From Membranipora membranacea (Eukaryota; Bryozoa; Gymnolaemata; Cheilostomatida; Membraniporidae), in assembly GCA_914767715.1 (NCBI GenBank), contig OU612073.1, forward strand, positions 1,180,001 to 1,244,000: a stretch of 64,000 bases of DNA. The letters are read 5' to 3'. A program made the position numbers and the translations under genes. Under the pieces are notes generated by a model. That model was not told the DNA's origin. It did no database searches and worked only from the letters and a program-made list of their open reading frames with translations. This document shows, in pieces, positions 1 through 16,347 of the stretch; the first letter of the stretch is position 1; the number at the start of each line of letters is the position of its first letter.

Positions 1-3000
1 GTTTGGGACAAGATGGATCTTGTCATAATTGTTTGCCTGTAATTTGTCAAATCCCACAAATACAACGAACATCTCATACAGCATGGGGACCTCTACACTG
101 AGTTTGTTAAGTTGTGAGTGTGAAAGTTGCTCTCTCCACAAATTCTCAATGCCTAGAGAGATTAGCCACAGCTTAGTTCACAAGACAGCGTGAACTTTAT
201 TTCTGAATACCTGATCGTAAGCTTGTAATGATTTTACTATTTTGCAATGGGTAGGATATATATCGAAGACAGCCATATAGAAGATAATAAAACATATCAT
301 TTTTTATTAATATTTGATGGACTTAACCTTCAGATAGAACCATTCCTGCACACAATATGGGTATAATGTGTGCCCAAGATACACCGAAATCATATCTGAA
401 ACTATAAAACCCTTGGAATGTTAGTTTATTGAGCAAAGCATCTGATGGGAGAGGCGGGAGTAGTGGGATTCTTTGTCAGCTTGTTGGATATTCAGGACTG
501 TACGCCCCACTAACAGGCAAATCACAGAATTATCATCACACGGAATAAGAATTGGCAACATAAAATAAGCTCCCCAACCTGGACCTAATGTGTGGTCAAT
601 ACTGCCGCCTACACCAAAGCACTTGCATTACATGAATAAACCGCCTCCATCATTTTTAATAAACAGGTCATCGCATGGCATTATTGTGAGAAAATAAATC
701 ATAAATCCCAACTTTTTAGATAATTCTAATGATAAACCCAACTGGAGCAGAATGTGCCAGCACCAACCATTGTATCCTTTTTCATCGACAAGTCAGTATT
801 TACAAGGAGTAACTTCTTCGTAATTGTATAAATGTTAACAATTCGAAGCACTAACTGTGTGACAGATGAGCCTGTCCTAAGAAGCATTGATATAGTTGTT
901 TCTTTCTGAACCAAATCACCAAAGCTTTTCAGGACAGGCTGATGGAAGCCAATGTAATCCAGCTCCTGAGAAAAGCGTCTCCTGTGTTTTTATCTGCTCA
1001 CTGAAATCAAGCCACACCATCTTTTCAATCCTTACTATGCCTGCGTGCACACCCTAATATTTATATAATTTTTCATTAGTAGTACTCAGCAGTTTACCCA
1101 CAGCATAAATACGAAAAACTATATCTACAAACCAAAACACGACACGCTGAAGGTCTATTAATTCAATGTGCCCTGTGATGGGACGCTTTGGATCAAGTCG
1201 AAGGTAAAGGTAATGTGTTGGCTCTTATCTGATTGGCAACAGCGCGTCATTGGCTAGGCTGATGGCAAATATTTTATCCGTCTGAGTAGGTTCTTACATA
1301 TAAAATGTTAGTATCCAGGTGTACTGTTGTCATTGAATTATAGTGTACTGAATCGACCTGCTTAGAAATTTTCTATTCAATCTATCCAATCCACTGGCAT
1401 AGTGTACACAATGAAGAGGGAGTTCATTGGTGTACATGTATGTACCACATCCCATCCAATTTACAGATATGATATCTGTAAATTGGATGGGATTGGACTC
1501 TATGAGGAAGGTGGCTAATAAGAAGAAATATAGCCTACTTCATAATCAAATTCATCTTATTATCGGACAATAGAGAAATATATTCCAATAAGCATTAACT
1601 ACGGTCTCATTACTTTTGCCAGCCCATGGTCAATGCAATCACCTGTGCTGTAGTTTGTTCCACAGTGAAGCAGTAGAGTAAAGAAAGGTATCTGCGTCCC
1701 AATGGTCCTGACAACTGAACTTGCACGAACTACACAACGGGACCTGTGCTGGTGAGACAGTGCTCAGCAAGTACTATAGTATATGGTGTAGCTGTATGTA
1801 GCTACTACAACTCAACTGCCTCTGTGGTGTAGTAATTCACTAGTCTAGTAGTACAGCAGTCAGTGTCTTACTCCTTGGTCACATCATATAAGTGTCACTA
1901 TGTAATCAAGGTGTATTAATAATTTGACACTACAGTGAAGGAGCATATTAGCTGGGGGACTTCTACTCTGCTTACTTACCTCATGTATTCAAGGTGTTAC
2001 AATAGATAAAGTCTGAAGAACTACATGCAGTTTGCTTCCCCCATTTTATCTCTTAAACTTCTTGTGCATGTGTGATAACCGCAGACCCAAAACAAATGTA
2101 TTTCCGGTATAAAACCCAGAAATAGAGAGAGAAAGCAACTCCCAGCCAATATAACCAAAGCATATAGAGAAGATAACTTGCAATCAGCCTATCCTTAGCA
2201 CCCAGAGAGTTATTTTATTGCTCTTTGCTGTCAGTATAACAACAACAAAATAAGTACACAACAATAAAGTTCCAGTAGACTAGTGGAGGATCAGCAGTAA
2301 TTGTACAGTTGCCATGTGCAGGTCAGGGGTTTTGGATAAGCGTAGCTCAATATGATTTACTTGAGAAAACCAGCAAATATTAGCTACGGTTTTTCTTGGC
2401 TCGTTTTACTAGCTCAGGTGGGATTGGTCAGTGTGTTGGCTCTGAACTAGAATTGGCTCTCTCCAAACCACCAGCCAATCAGTGCCAACACATCGGCCCA
2501 AAAGAATTTAAAAATAATCTTTTGAGGATGAGTAAATTTTAGCAAGCAAAAAACTTGTTTCAAGCCGGTGCAAGATGACAATTTAATACTCAGAAAGCCT
2601 TACTCCCCTGGGGTAATATTGATTCCATATCAGGGGTCAATAATGAACTGTCCTTAGGTTGATGTTTATTTACTTCAATTAATAAAATATATGAAATTCA
2701 TTTGGCACCAAACAGAGTAGAGGTAAAACTACATGCATCGTCATGGAAGTCAATCGGAAGACAGAAACAACTGTCCCCGTACTAATCACTACAGTCCTTG
2801 AGCATTATTATAAGTGAAAGTAATTGTGGAGCAAGCTCAGGAGGAGATGATTTCAGCTCAGCTGTGCTCAACGTCAGAAGTATTCCCTGCATCTCTCATG
2901 TAGTGCCTAGAGGAAGACAAAACAGAAACTACGATTCATCAATACCATAATCTACATTCATTTATACATCTTATTCTTATTTAGACAACTAGTCATCTGA

Positions 3001-4099
3001 CTTAAACTATCTTATAATAGATAAATCATTATTCAACAGCACTATGAATACAAGGATGTTGTTCATACTTGTATATTCGAAACCATTGTTATGTTCAGAG
3101 TCATTCTGTTATGTCGTTAATGGTGCGCTACAATATATGAGGGTGACTAAATGAGTGCGAGAAAGTATTTATGTCATCCCATAGCGTTCAACTTATAAAT
3201 AAAGCCTGTAAGATACTGCAGATATAGAAGATAGCCTAAGAATCAAATGAAAGTATTTAAACTTTATGCCAGAAATCACAGGCACCAATACACATCATAC
3301 TACATCCCATTCAATGGAGAACACTCTAAGAAAGAGTTCACATCATTTGAGAAAAAGACACTACGCAGACAACAGCATTTTTTAGTGACGAACTTAGTAA
3401 TTAAGGCTGAAACTGAACCCCATAGAGATAACAGCTGTTCATTATTCGGTCAGAATCCTGAAATTGAGATTTATCTTTTCATTGACATTAATGGGACAAC
3501 TCCATATTTTGATGACAAATTTTATAGGAAAAGGGAGGATGTCCAACCATTTTAATTACTTTCGTACCATATATTACAATCAGTCAAGTCAAGGGGAAGT
3601 TATTGTTGTTTGATACAACACAACTTAAAGGGCAGAAAGGTTTCGCAGCAATGTTTTAATGGGTGGTAAATAATGTGCTAGACAGCGTCAGCTTTGTGCA
3701 TTACGTGATGCAAAACTCAAAGTAGTTGCTGACTCTAAGCTGGGTAACACTTCAGTTTAGGGGAGGTTCCAAGACATTGCTGTGATGATGATAGAGCACA
3801 GGCTAAATAATAACAGGAGCATAAAACTGCTCCGTGGTATTCTATTTTAGCTGAGTTGGAGTACCTGATGGATGAAACGTTTCACAAGAATTCTGGCTGA
3901 ATAATCATCCGAATTAGATTTTGTCTTTTTCCCTATGCAGAAGGTGCAATCTGCTATTAATCAATGAGAAGTTGTTTGAAACTCTGGTTGCCCTTTAATA
4001 AATACTTCAATAAGTATGCTTATACATAATAAAGATATGCACAAGTAGGACTGACAGCCTAACGTGAAGGTGTCACCTGATATTTATATTTACACCCAC
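1..4099. other. Mostly unassigned AT-rich intergenic sequence
   Basis: I see no confidently coding exon here. A minus-strand open stretch at about 725-950 follows a plausible acceptor (TTTTCTCAG) and could be an exon of an unknown gene, and a plus-strand 102-codon frame sits at 3247-3555, but neither has a recognisable family or splice partners. A perfect palindrome at 1449-1493 is listed separately. Short motifs of the type GTGTTGGCTC with AGCCAACAC recur (about 1217, 2433 and 2480) and also at 5400 and 18815, suggesting a small dispersed repeat. Confidence 0.4.
1449..1493. repeat. Perfect 45-bp palindrome (22-bp arms, 1-nt centre)
   Basis: The left arm begins ATCCCATCCAAT and is followed, after a single central G at 1471, by its exact reverse complement ending ATTGGATGGGAT. 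A perfect palindrome of this length is unlikely by chance. It may be a small foldback element or the remnant of one; no flanking duplication or gene association is apparent. Confidence 0.85.
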
Positions 4100-4967
4100 C
4101 TTTGTGGTTCTACCTTGTACAATTTCTTCTACTCCGATTTCAGACTGTAAGACTCTCAACTACAAAAAATCACAACATTAACTAACAAAAAAACCAGCAA
4201 ATGCTTCTAAAATTTCTGAACTACCTGATCTTTTTCTACAAACCCGTACTTCATGATTCCACTTATAACCTATAACACGCTATATACACAGCTTTGCTAA
4301 TGATATCCGTGTTTCACCTTTCTTTGAGCATTTCCTAATTGCCTCGTCTCCCTAGCATTTTCCATTGAATCTGCGTTTTCTTTCAGAACCTTCAACCTCT
4401 CCACTTCTTTTGCATGGAATGTTATGCATTTCTTAATCTCTTCTTCTCTGGTTCTATGTGATTCTTCAAGCTATGAAAACAGGAACAGCATGTTGCCACA
4501 TATCTCAGTACAAGCCCATCATTTTATCATCCAATATCACTGAAGGCCATCATTCAACTTTATATTCATATATGAATATGAATATTATGTAATCACACAT
4601 TCTAGATAGCCGGGCAAACTCATATGGCAGCTATCAGTGTGTGTTTGGGTTATCAGATTTATATCAATAAGACATCTTAAGCTCAGACTATTGTAGGGTA
4701 AATCCTATTAGGTGACAATGCTGAGATTACAGCCTCATTTTATTAGTTTTGAGCTATACACAATTCTATAAGCACACATTTGGCTGTGTGGCAGCAGTGG
4801 TTTAAGCTCAGATTATTGTGGGTAAATCCCATTCCTACGTCTTTCTGAATCTGGACACATTTTTGTCCAAAGTCGACTCCTTTCTTGAATGATTCTATGG
4901 ATGGTAGTGTGCTGTTTAATAAATTAATTATCTTGTCATCGTTTGTCCTCTGTGTCTTTATTAGTTC
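4100..4967 (-). CDS. Unidentified coiled-coil protein, internal exons only
   Basis: Three consecutive minus-strand exons keep one open frame and all join in phase 0: 4839-4967 (43 codons, acceptor CTCTTACAG), 4318-4470 (51 codons, acceptor TTTTCATAG, donor AAG then GTGAAA) and 4100-4159 (20 codons, acceptor TTTTTTGTAG, donor AAG then GTGGGT). The 114 residues are rich in Glu, Lys, Arg and Leu; the middle exon contains runs such as RTREEEIKK and EVERLKVLKEN, typical of a coiled coil. I do not recognise the family and could not find the first or last exons, so both ends are open. The donor of the first listed exon (GTAGGA) is weaker than the others. Consistency of phase across three exons is the main evidence that this is a real gene. 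Confidence 0.55.
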
Positions 4968-4999
4968 CTGTAAGAGAAATAGCATGTGTTGGGAACAGC

Positions 5000-6320
5000 A
5001 TACTTACTTACTTTAAGTATGATCGCCAACTTCATAGTTCAAGGTCCTGGCAATATGGCAAAACCGTTGGTCAGTATGTAGTTTCAGTCATCAATGGGTT
5101 TAAGTGGTTTACCAATTACATGGTACCTAGCCAGCCACTAGATGACCATGCACACAAGCATTTAAATCTTATAATTCTTATTCTTCAGGTGAGTGGAAAA
5201 CTCCTAATGAAAAAAAGCTGCACAATATATTCTGGGTTTTTATTTACAACTTATTTAAAAAATTGCTCTATTGTGATAGAATTCTCTGTTGAGCAGAGCT
5301 ATAGAAAGTTGACATAAAAAAGACCTGTCCCATGTCCAGTAGCCTATGTATAAAAAACCAGCCCATGTGTTGTTCTTATCTGAGTCAATCACTATGACTA
5401 ATCAGGAGCCAACACAGTATGAACCACCACTGGAAATGGGCTTGCATTGTTGTAAGTCTCAGTGAGGTGACCATGCATGGATCAATAACCTACCTCATGT
5501 GAGTTTATTGCTGCATGCCCATGCATCATCAACATGCATGTTAATGTCAGCAAGTAGTAGTAGTAGATAACTTAGTAGAAAAGCAGTAGCCCATCCCACC
5601 CCTTAAGCCCTTGGCTTGGAATTTTTGCAATGACTCTTTGGTTGTAGTAGTATGATCTTTTTATTAAAATATAAAACTACGGAAGAACACAAAAGCCTCT
5701 ATAGTATTTGCAGGCAAAAATGATGATCCAGTCTGGCTTTTGATCTCAATGAATGAATTGATTTTTATGCAGCAGCAATGGAATGGTCATTTGGTTGGGG
5801 ACTGAAAACAAGCATTCTCATTATGCATTTGATTTTAATTTTATCACACAATAGGAAGCACTCAAAAAGTGACCCAATATGATTGATCTTCATGGTCATA
5901 ATCATCACTCCCTACCTGAAATCTCATAAAGTCTGCACACAGTGATGGAATTTTGTTTTCCATGGACGCTGCCATATTTGATTATATACAAATTTAAAAT
6001 TATATAACAATTCATTTTGGAAAAAAGACTCAGGAGCTAATTCACACTTGCAAAGAAACTTGATTTAGAGAATATTTCATCTTTGTAATGGCACAAGAGG
6101 GTATATTAGTATTTCAAGCAGATTTTCACTCTGTTTTTCGGTTTGCTGTCAAGGTCATAAACCAAGAACTCAAGATGACTATTCAGGTGTTCTCAACCCT
6201 CCTCCCATGAGCATTTTATAGCCTCTGAATTTAACATGAAAAAGAAGAAAAAAAACTCAAGGACTAGAGGAGAGACAAAATGATGTGTTAAAACTTGGGA
6301 GGATGATTGAACTTAAAATG
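5000..6320. other. Intergenic sequence, no gene seen
   Basis: The open frames here have stop-rich neighbours and no recognisable product. A 374-nt plus-strand frame at 4943-5317 overlaps the antisense coiled-coil exon and looks like a shadow. Nothing else is supported. Confidence 0.4.
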
Positions 6321-6429
6321 TAAAAGGAGTGCCTCAGCTGGCTAGCATCTGCCGGTTTTTTCCCATTGCAGAGTGCTTTGATTGGCCCTCCCTTACCGTA
6401 CCGCGTACCACATACATTGCTAATCTAAT

Positions 6430-7430
6430 ACAAAATCTGACGGACAGTCACAGTACCTGGTACGGAAAGCTACCTCAGTACCTGCTGGACTGGATACATG
6501 ACTTCCTGTGTAACCGATTGCAGACAGTGGTGCTGGAGGGCTCGGTGTTGGGACCAGTGTTGTTTTTGGTGTATATCAACGATCTCCCCAGTCATGTATG
6601 TTGATTGCTCTGCAGGCCTTTTTGCTGATGATACCCTGATGATGTACCAAAAAATGTAGACAACATAAATGATGAGGAGAGATTTCAAGCCAACTTGGAG
6701 TCACTGAACACCTGGGCTAAAACCTGGGGGATGAGTTTTAATCACTGATATGAATATATATCATTGGTTTTAATGCTAAGAAGTGTAAGATTATTGCCTT
6801 CCATCCCCAGAGAGGCAGAGAACAGTCCCAGAGTACACTATGGACAATATAGTGCTGGAGCACACAGATCACTGCAAATACTTGGGAGTGATACTGGAGT
6901 CAGACCTAAAGTTCACTGACCACATAGCCGACAAAATCTGCAGCGCCAGAAAGCAGATTGGGATGATCAGACGAGCTCTCTACTGGGCACCGGAGAGAGC
7001 CAGACTGATTGCATACAAGTCTCTCTGCCTTCCTCATCTGGAATATGCTCCCTGTGCCTGGGATCCTTCCACAAAGAGAATGATCGAGGCACTCGAGATT
7101 GTGCAAAACCAAGGTGTGACAATGATCTGTGGATTGAAGGGGAGGAGGGGTATTACGGAAGCAAAGGAGAAATTGCAGCTGGAACAGCTAGTTATTTGGC
7201 GGAAGAACTCCAGGGTAAAGCTCCTAAATAAGGTACTGTCAAGAGAGGAGGCCCACTCTGCACATCCTACTATGAAATAATAAACCAGCCCCATACTTCA
7301 GTCTCGACAAGATCACCAACACGGAACGAGCCACGCTCTATCGCTGCCACAGGGAACTGTTTTCATAACAGTTTTCTGCCCCGGACAATACGGGATATGA
7401 AAATCTAAGGAAAATCAGAGGACAATACTA
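6430..7430 (+). mobile_element. Decayed non-LTR retrotransposon (LINE) reverse transcriptase
   Basis: This is the 3' part of a LINE polymerase. About 6440-6598 encodes the conserved block GSVLGPVLFLVYINDLP, which precedes the catalytic box. After a frame break, 6615-6650 reads LFADDTLMMY, with the FADD catalytic motif. After more stops, 6840-7280 encodes the thumb and connection region (KYLGVILESDLKFTDHI, and a Leu/Trp-rich tail). The frame is interrupted by several stops and at least one shift, so the copy is dead. The motif order matches the CR1/Jockey/RTE type of non-LTR elements, but I cannot place the clade. No poly(A) or microsatellite tail or target duplication was identified. The last 250 bases reappear inverted at 7668-7923. 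Confidence 0.85.
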
Positions 7431-7667
7431 CTGATGCCCTACTGGATGGGTACATGTACCCACTCTGAACCCAAACTACCCTACCCATGGGATGGTATTC
7501 TGGAACAATGTCCAAACCTTATGTAGTTATGTCCAAAAACTGAGGCACGCCCCTTACGCCCCCTAGGCGGTCTAGCGTGATGTCGTCTTTGATGTAAGTT
7601 GATGTAAGTTACTATTACTAACTTAGTTACGTTGGCGGTTAGGGTTACATCAACTTACACTTACATC

Positions 7668-7923
7668 AGAGTGCAGAGTGCAGGGTGGGCCTCCTCTCTT
7701 GACAATACCTTATTTAGGAGCTTTACCCTGGAGTTCTTCCGCCGAATAACTAGCTGTTCCAGCTGCAATTTCTCCTTTGCTTCCGTAACACCCCTCCTCC
7801 CCTTCAATCCACAGATCATTGTCACACCTTGGTTTTGCACAATCTCGAGTGCCTCGATCCCCCTCTTTGTGGATGGATCCCAGGCACAGGAAGCATATTC
7901 CAGATGAGTAAGGCAGAGAGACT
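7668..7923 (-). mobile_element. Inverted copy of the LINE 3' fragment
   Basis: The reverse complement of this stretch matches 7017-7265 closely, including the segment coding for the Leu/Trp-rich RT tail, so the two form an inverted repeat with a spacer of about 400 bases. A few substitutions separate the arms. It may be a twin-priming or palindromic rearrangement product, or an independent insertion in opposite orientation. Confidence 0.85.
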
Positions 7924-8289
7924 ACAATCTGATGTCCACCTATCTATGGCCCTTGCTGGGGGAGAGAACATAGCTTGTTTGTTCTTGTACCATAAATGTG
8001 ACCTATCCTTGTATTTGACCACTCAGTCAGAAGGTAATGCCTAGCAACACAATCGATTGCTGCTGTTTAACTAGATTCTGTCTGATCTTAAATGTAGCCT
8101 GTATTCTCTATCAGCCTCTGGTCCTTCAAAGTCGGTTCTGTCGAGAGGTCCAATAGAAACCTCAAGAATAGGTCTCATCATACTTGCTCACTGGACGAGC
8201 ACCGTCTTAGGCCTCTAGTGGCAAACTTGACACATGTATGTTGCTATGGTTGTTGGGGGATATTGTATTGTATAATATGGGTTATTGCA

Positions 8290-8403
8290 TGGCCAAGATC
8301 ACAGGTCTACTCCAAAACCTGGCAATGATTCACTGCACCCCTCAAGGGGGGGCAGTCAATCATTGCCAAAGTCCCAGGTTTTGGAGTAGACTGTGGCCAA
8401 GAT
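8290..8403. repeat. Foldback (hairpin) element of about 114 bp
   Basis: The left half begins GGCCAAGATCACAGGTCTAC and the right half is its near-complement ending GTAGACTGTGGCC, with a C-run and G-run flanking the loop. Arms are about 52 bases with few mismatches. This looks like a miniature inverted-repeat (foldback) element; no protein is encoded. Confidence 0.75.
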
Positions 8404-8639
8404 ATATTCATTTTCTCAAAGTTGAATGATCTACTTCTTCAATTCATAACCTAAAATCTGATCACTGTGGCAGACTTGTAGGATGTGCGTGAATCTATAT
8501 CCTGGAAGATAACCAGGCTGTATCACCAAGGCAGTCAAAATTTGAAGCTTTATTAATTCAAATGTTATAGCAATGTATGTGACCTAGCCACATGGTCGGT
8601 ATTTGTTTCCTTGTCAGCTAGGATGAATGGCCCACAGCA

Positions 8640-8735
8640 GTTAAATCAGGTAGTGATCTGGTGAGGTTCAAACCCAGGACCTTGCAATCATGAGTCCGCC
8701 GCACTCGATAACCACTGAGCCCCCCCCTGACCTTC
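8640..8735 (-). mobile_element. tRNA-derived SINE head
   Basis: On the minus strand the sequence shows a pol III A box (GGCTCAGTGGTTATCGAGTG) and about 35 bases on a B box (GGGTTTGAACC). The acceptor and anticodon stems do not fold convincingly, so it is a SINE or tRNA pseudogene and not a working tRNA. Its body probably continues towards 8580. Confidence 0.6.
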
Positions 8736-8893
8736 TCACAGGCAGTTCCATGTCTATGCCACTATGCCTATTTAATGTCTGCCATGTCAGTTCATGACTC
8801 ATAAATCGGAAAAGAAAAAACACCAGCCAACAAATGATGCATCATTGCCTTTCTTCTTGAGGTTAAGGTTTTGTATAAATCTATTTTAGAATC

Positions 8894-14652
<5,759 letters not shown>

Positions 14653-14997
14653 TATATATATATACACAGGTATATATGTACAGGTAAAGATAAAAGAGAC
14701 ATCAATAAAGATAGTCACTATGGTATGAGAATGTTCGATATTTAAAGCTCTTGAGATAATATATGTAATTTTCACCTAACAAGCAAGGTTTTTGTTTTCT
14801 GAATGTCAACAAACTTTGGAGAAATGTGAAAATCGGAATTCAGCTATTGTTCTCAACAGTCCTATTTACTTCTCAAATATCAGTGTCAATGGTTAACTTG
14901 AGGGCTCTTAGTAAATGAGCTTGTTCTCTATGCTGTTCTCTGAATAATTAAGATATATTAAGAGTTTGATGTATGTAAATAGCAGTCTTTTGTAGAA

Positions 14998-15003
14998 AAT
15001 AAA
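14998..15003 (+). terminator. Candidate poly(A) signal of CSTF1
   Basis: AATAAA lies about 350 bases after the CSTF1 stop codon and before the next gene at 15373. There is no direct evidence of the cleavage site. Confidence 0.45.
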
Positions 15004-15372
15004 ATAATTCTGTACAGATAGAGAGAAAATATTTATGTACACATGAGAAATTAAATTAATTTTAACAGTGCATTGAGCTCAATTTTGGCTCATGGTCTTA
15101 ATCTATAATGGACTGTTTTATTACATATTGTGAATAATATGGTCTCTGTGTATTCTGATCTAAGCGAATATTCTGAGAGTTGTCTGCTCTCCTCAATATT
15201 TAGAAATCATAGTATTGGTATTTGATATGAACATAATATTATATACAGAGACTGTTGCAGTGGCACGTGTTATGCCTTTACATAACAACCAAGTGTAGGG
15301 TATTTCTATGTGTGAAAAATGTAAGTGACAGTTCCATTATTAGTGCTGATGAACTACAGTTAGAGTATTGTA

Positions 15373-16347
15373 ATGGATTATACGTACAGTACATGTTTAT
15401 ATGACTATAGAAAGTTTATAACAGCAGATCAGTATCCACAATGCACTACAGAGGAGCTGAATGCAAGACATCTAAAAATGTATGTAAAATTATATGTTAA
15501 AGAGGAAGACATGTTGTTAGTAAATTTTATCTGCATGCAAAAATTATATTTCTTGTTGGTTTGTCAAGGCCCTGGACATTGGTCCATGGGGTTTACTGTG
15601 CATGTCTCTCTTGATCTTTCTTTTTAAGTATTTGCTTGTTTCAGACATGCTGGGTCTGAACTGCCCACTTGTAGGTTGCATAAAAGAAAAAACACAAAGC
15701 ATGAGTGAAATGAAATATGACCTGTTCTGTCAACATACTAAACTCTGAGCCTCAACACAAGGCAATTCATTCTTAAATAACATTATTTTGGTTGTCTCTG
15801 ATTGTCATAAATTGCTTGGAACTAAATAATACTGATTCAGCGTCAAGGAACTGCATGTTGTGTCCTGTGCCTTGTGCTGCTGCCTCTGTACTATGTGTAT
15901 TATAACTGTGACGCTGTCGATTTCTTTTGTTTTTAACACTGTGCAGTATGATATGTCACAGTTCCCTTTTACGTGTGCAGTTTAGAGGCTCGTGAATCAT
16001 TGTTATACGGAACTCCAGACCCTGATAAACTGAATAAAACCAGTACTTTAGACAGAAAGCAGTCTCTGTCTGCAGCACAGAGAAACAAGAAACTCATAGA
16101 CGACATCAGAAAAACCAAGGCTAAGATGGTCAGAAACACGAGATTTCATGAGAATCGTGCAGCCAAGCTACAGAATATATCAGTAAGTCATACCATATTA
16201 GATGTTTATAAAACTATTATCAGCATAATATAATTAATGTAGGCAAGCCACAGATTCACTTACGCATGGATAATAATTTTGCAGAAAAACTATTGGAGTA
16301 TGGTGAAAAACTTACAACCTATATGGGAGAAATCTATCACTCGCTGA
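15373..16347 (+). CDS. Small three-exon gene of unknown function (123 aa)
   Basis: Exons 15373-15479, 15981-16182 and 16285-16347 join in phase (35 codons plus 2 nt, 68 codons, then 20 codons and a TGA stop). Donors are GTATGT and GTAAGT; acceptors are TGTGCAG and TTTTGCAG. An in-frame TAG at 15361 sits just upstream of the start ATG, which supports that start. The protein is basic and largely helical: a Tyr-rich N-terminus (YRKFITADQY), a central Lys/Arg-rich helical stretch (AAQRNKKLIDDIRKTKAK) and a C-terminal Trp-containing tail (KNYWSMVKNL). There is no signal peptide or membrane segment. It lies about 700 bases after CSTF1 in the same direction. I do not recognise the family; size and composition resemble small cilium-associated or SNARE-like helical proteins, but that is a guess. 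Confidence 0.6.

Noticed and set aside
3247-3555. A 102-codon plus-strand frame starting MKVFKLYARN
   Set aside because: Composition is not absurd, but there is no family match, splice partner or promoter signal; left out of the gene list.
4943-5317. A 124-codon plus-strand frame
   Set aside because: It runs antisense to a phase-consistent exon and has unusual composition with no family resemblance.
7632-7907. A 91-codon plus-strand frame
   Set aside because: It is the antisense shadow of the inverted LINE fragment.
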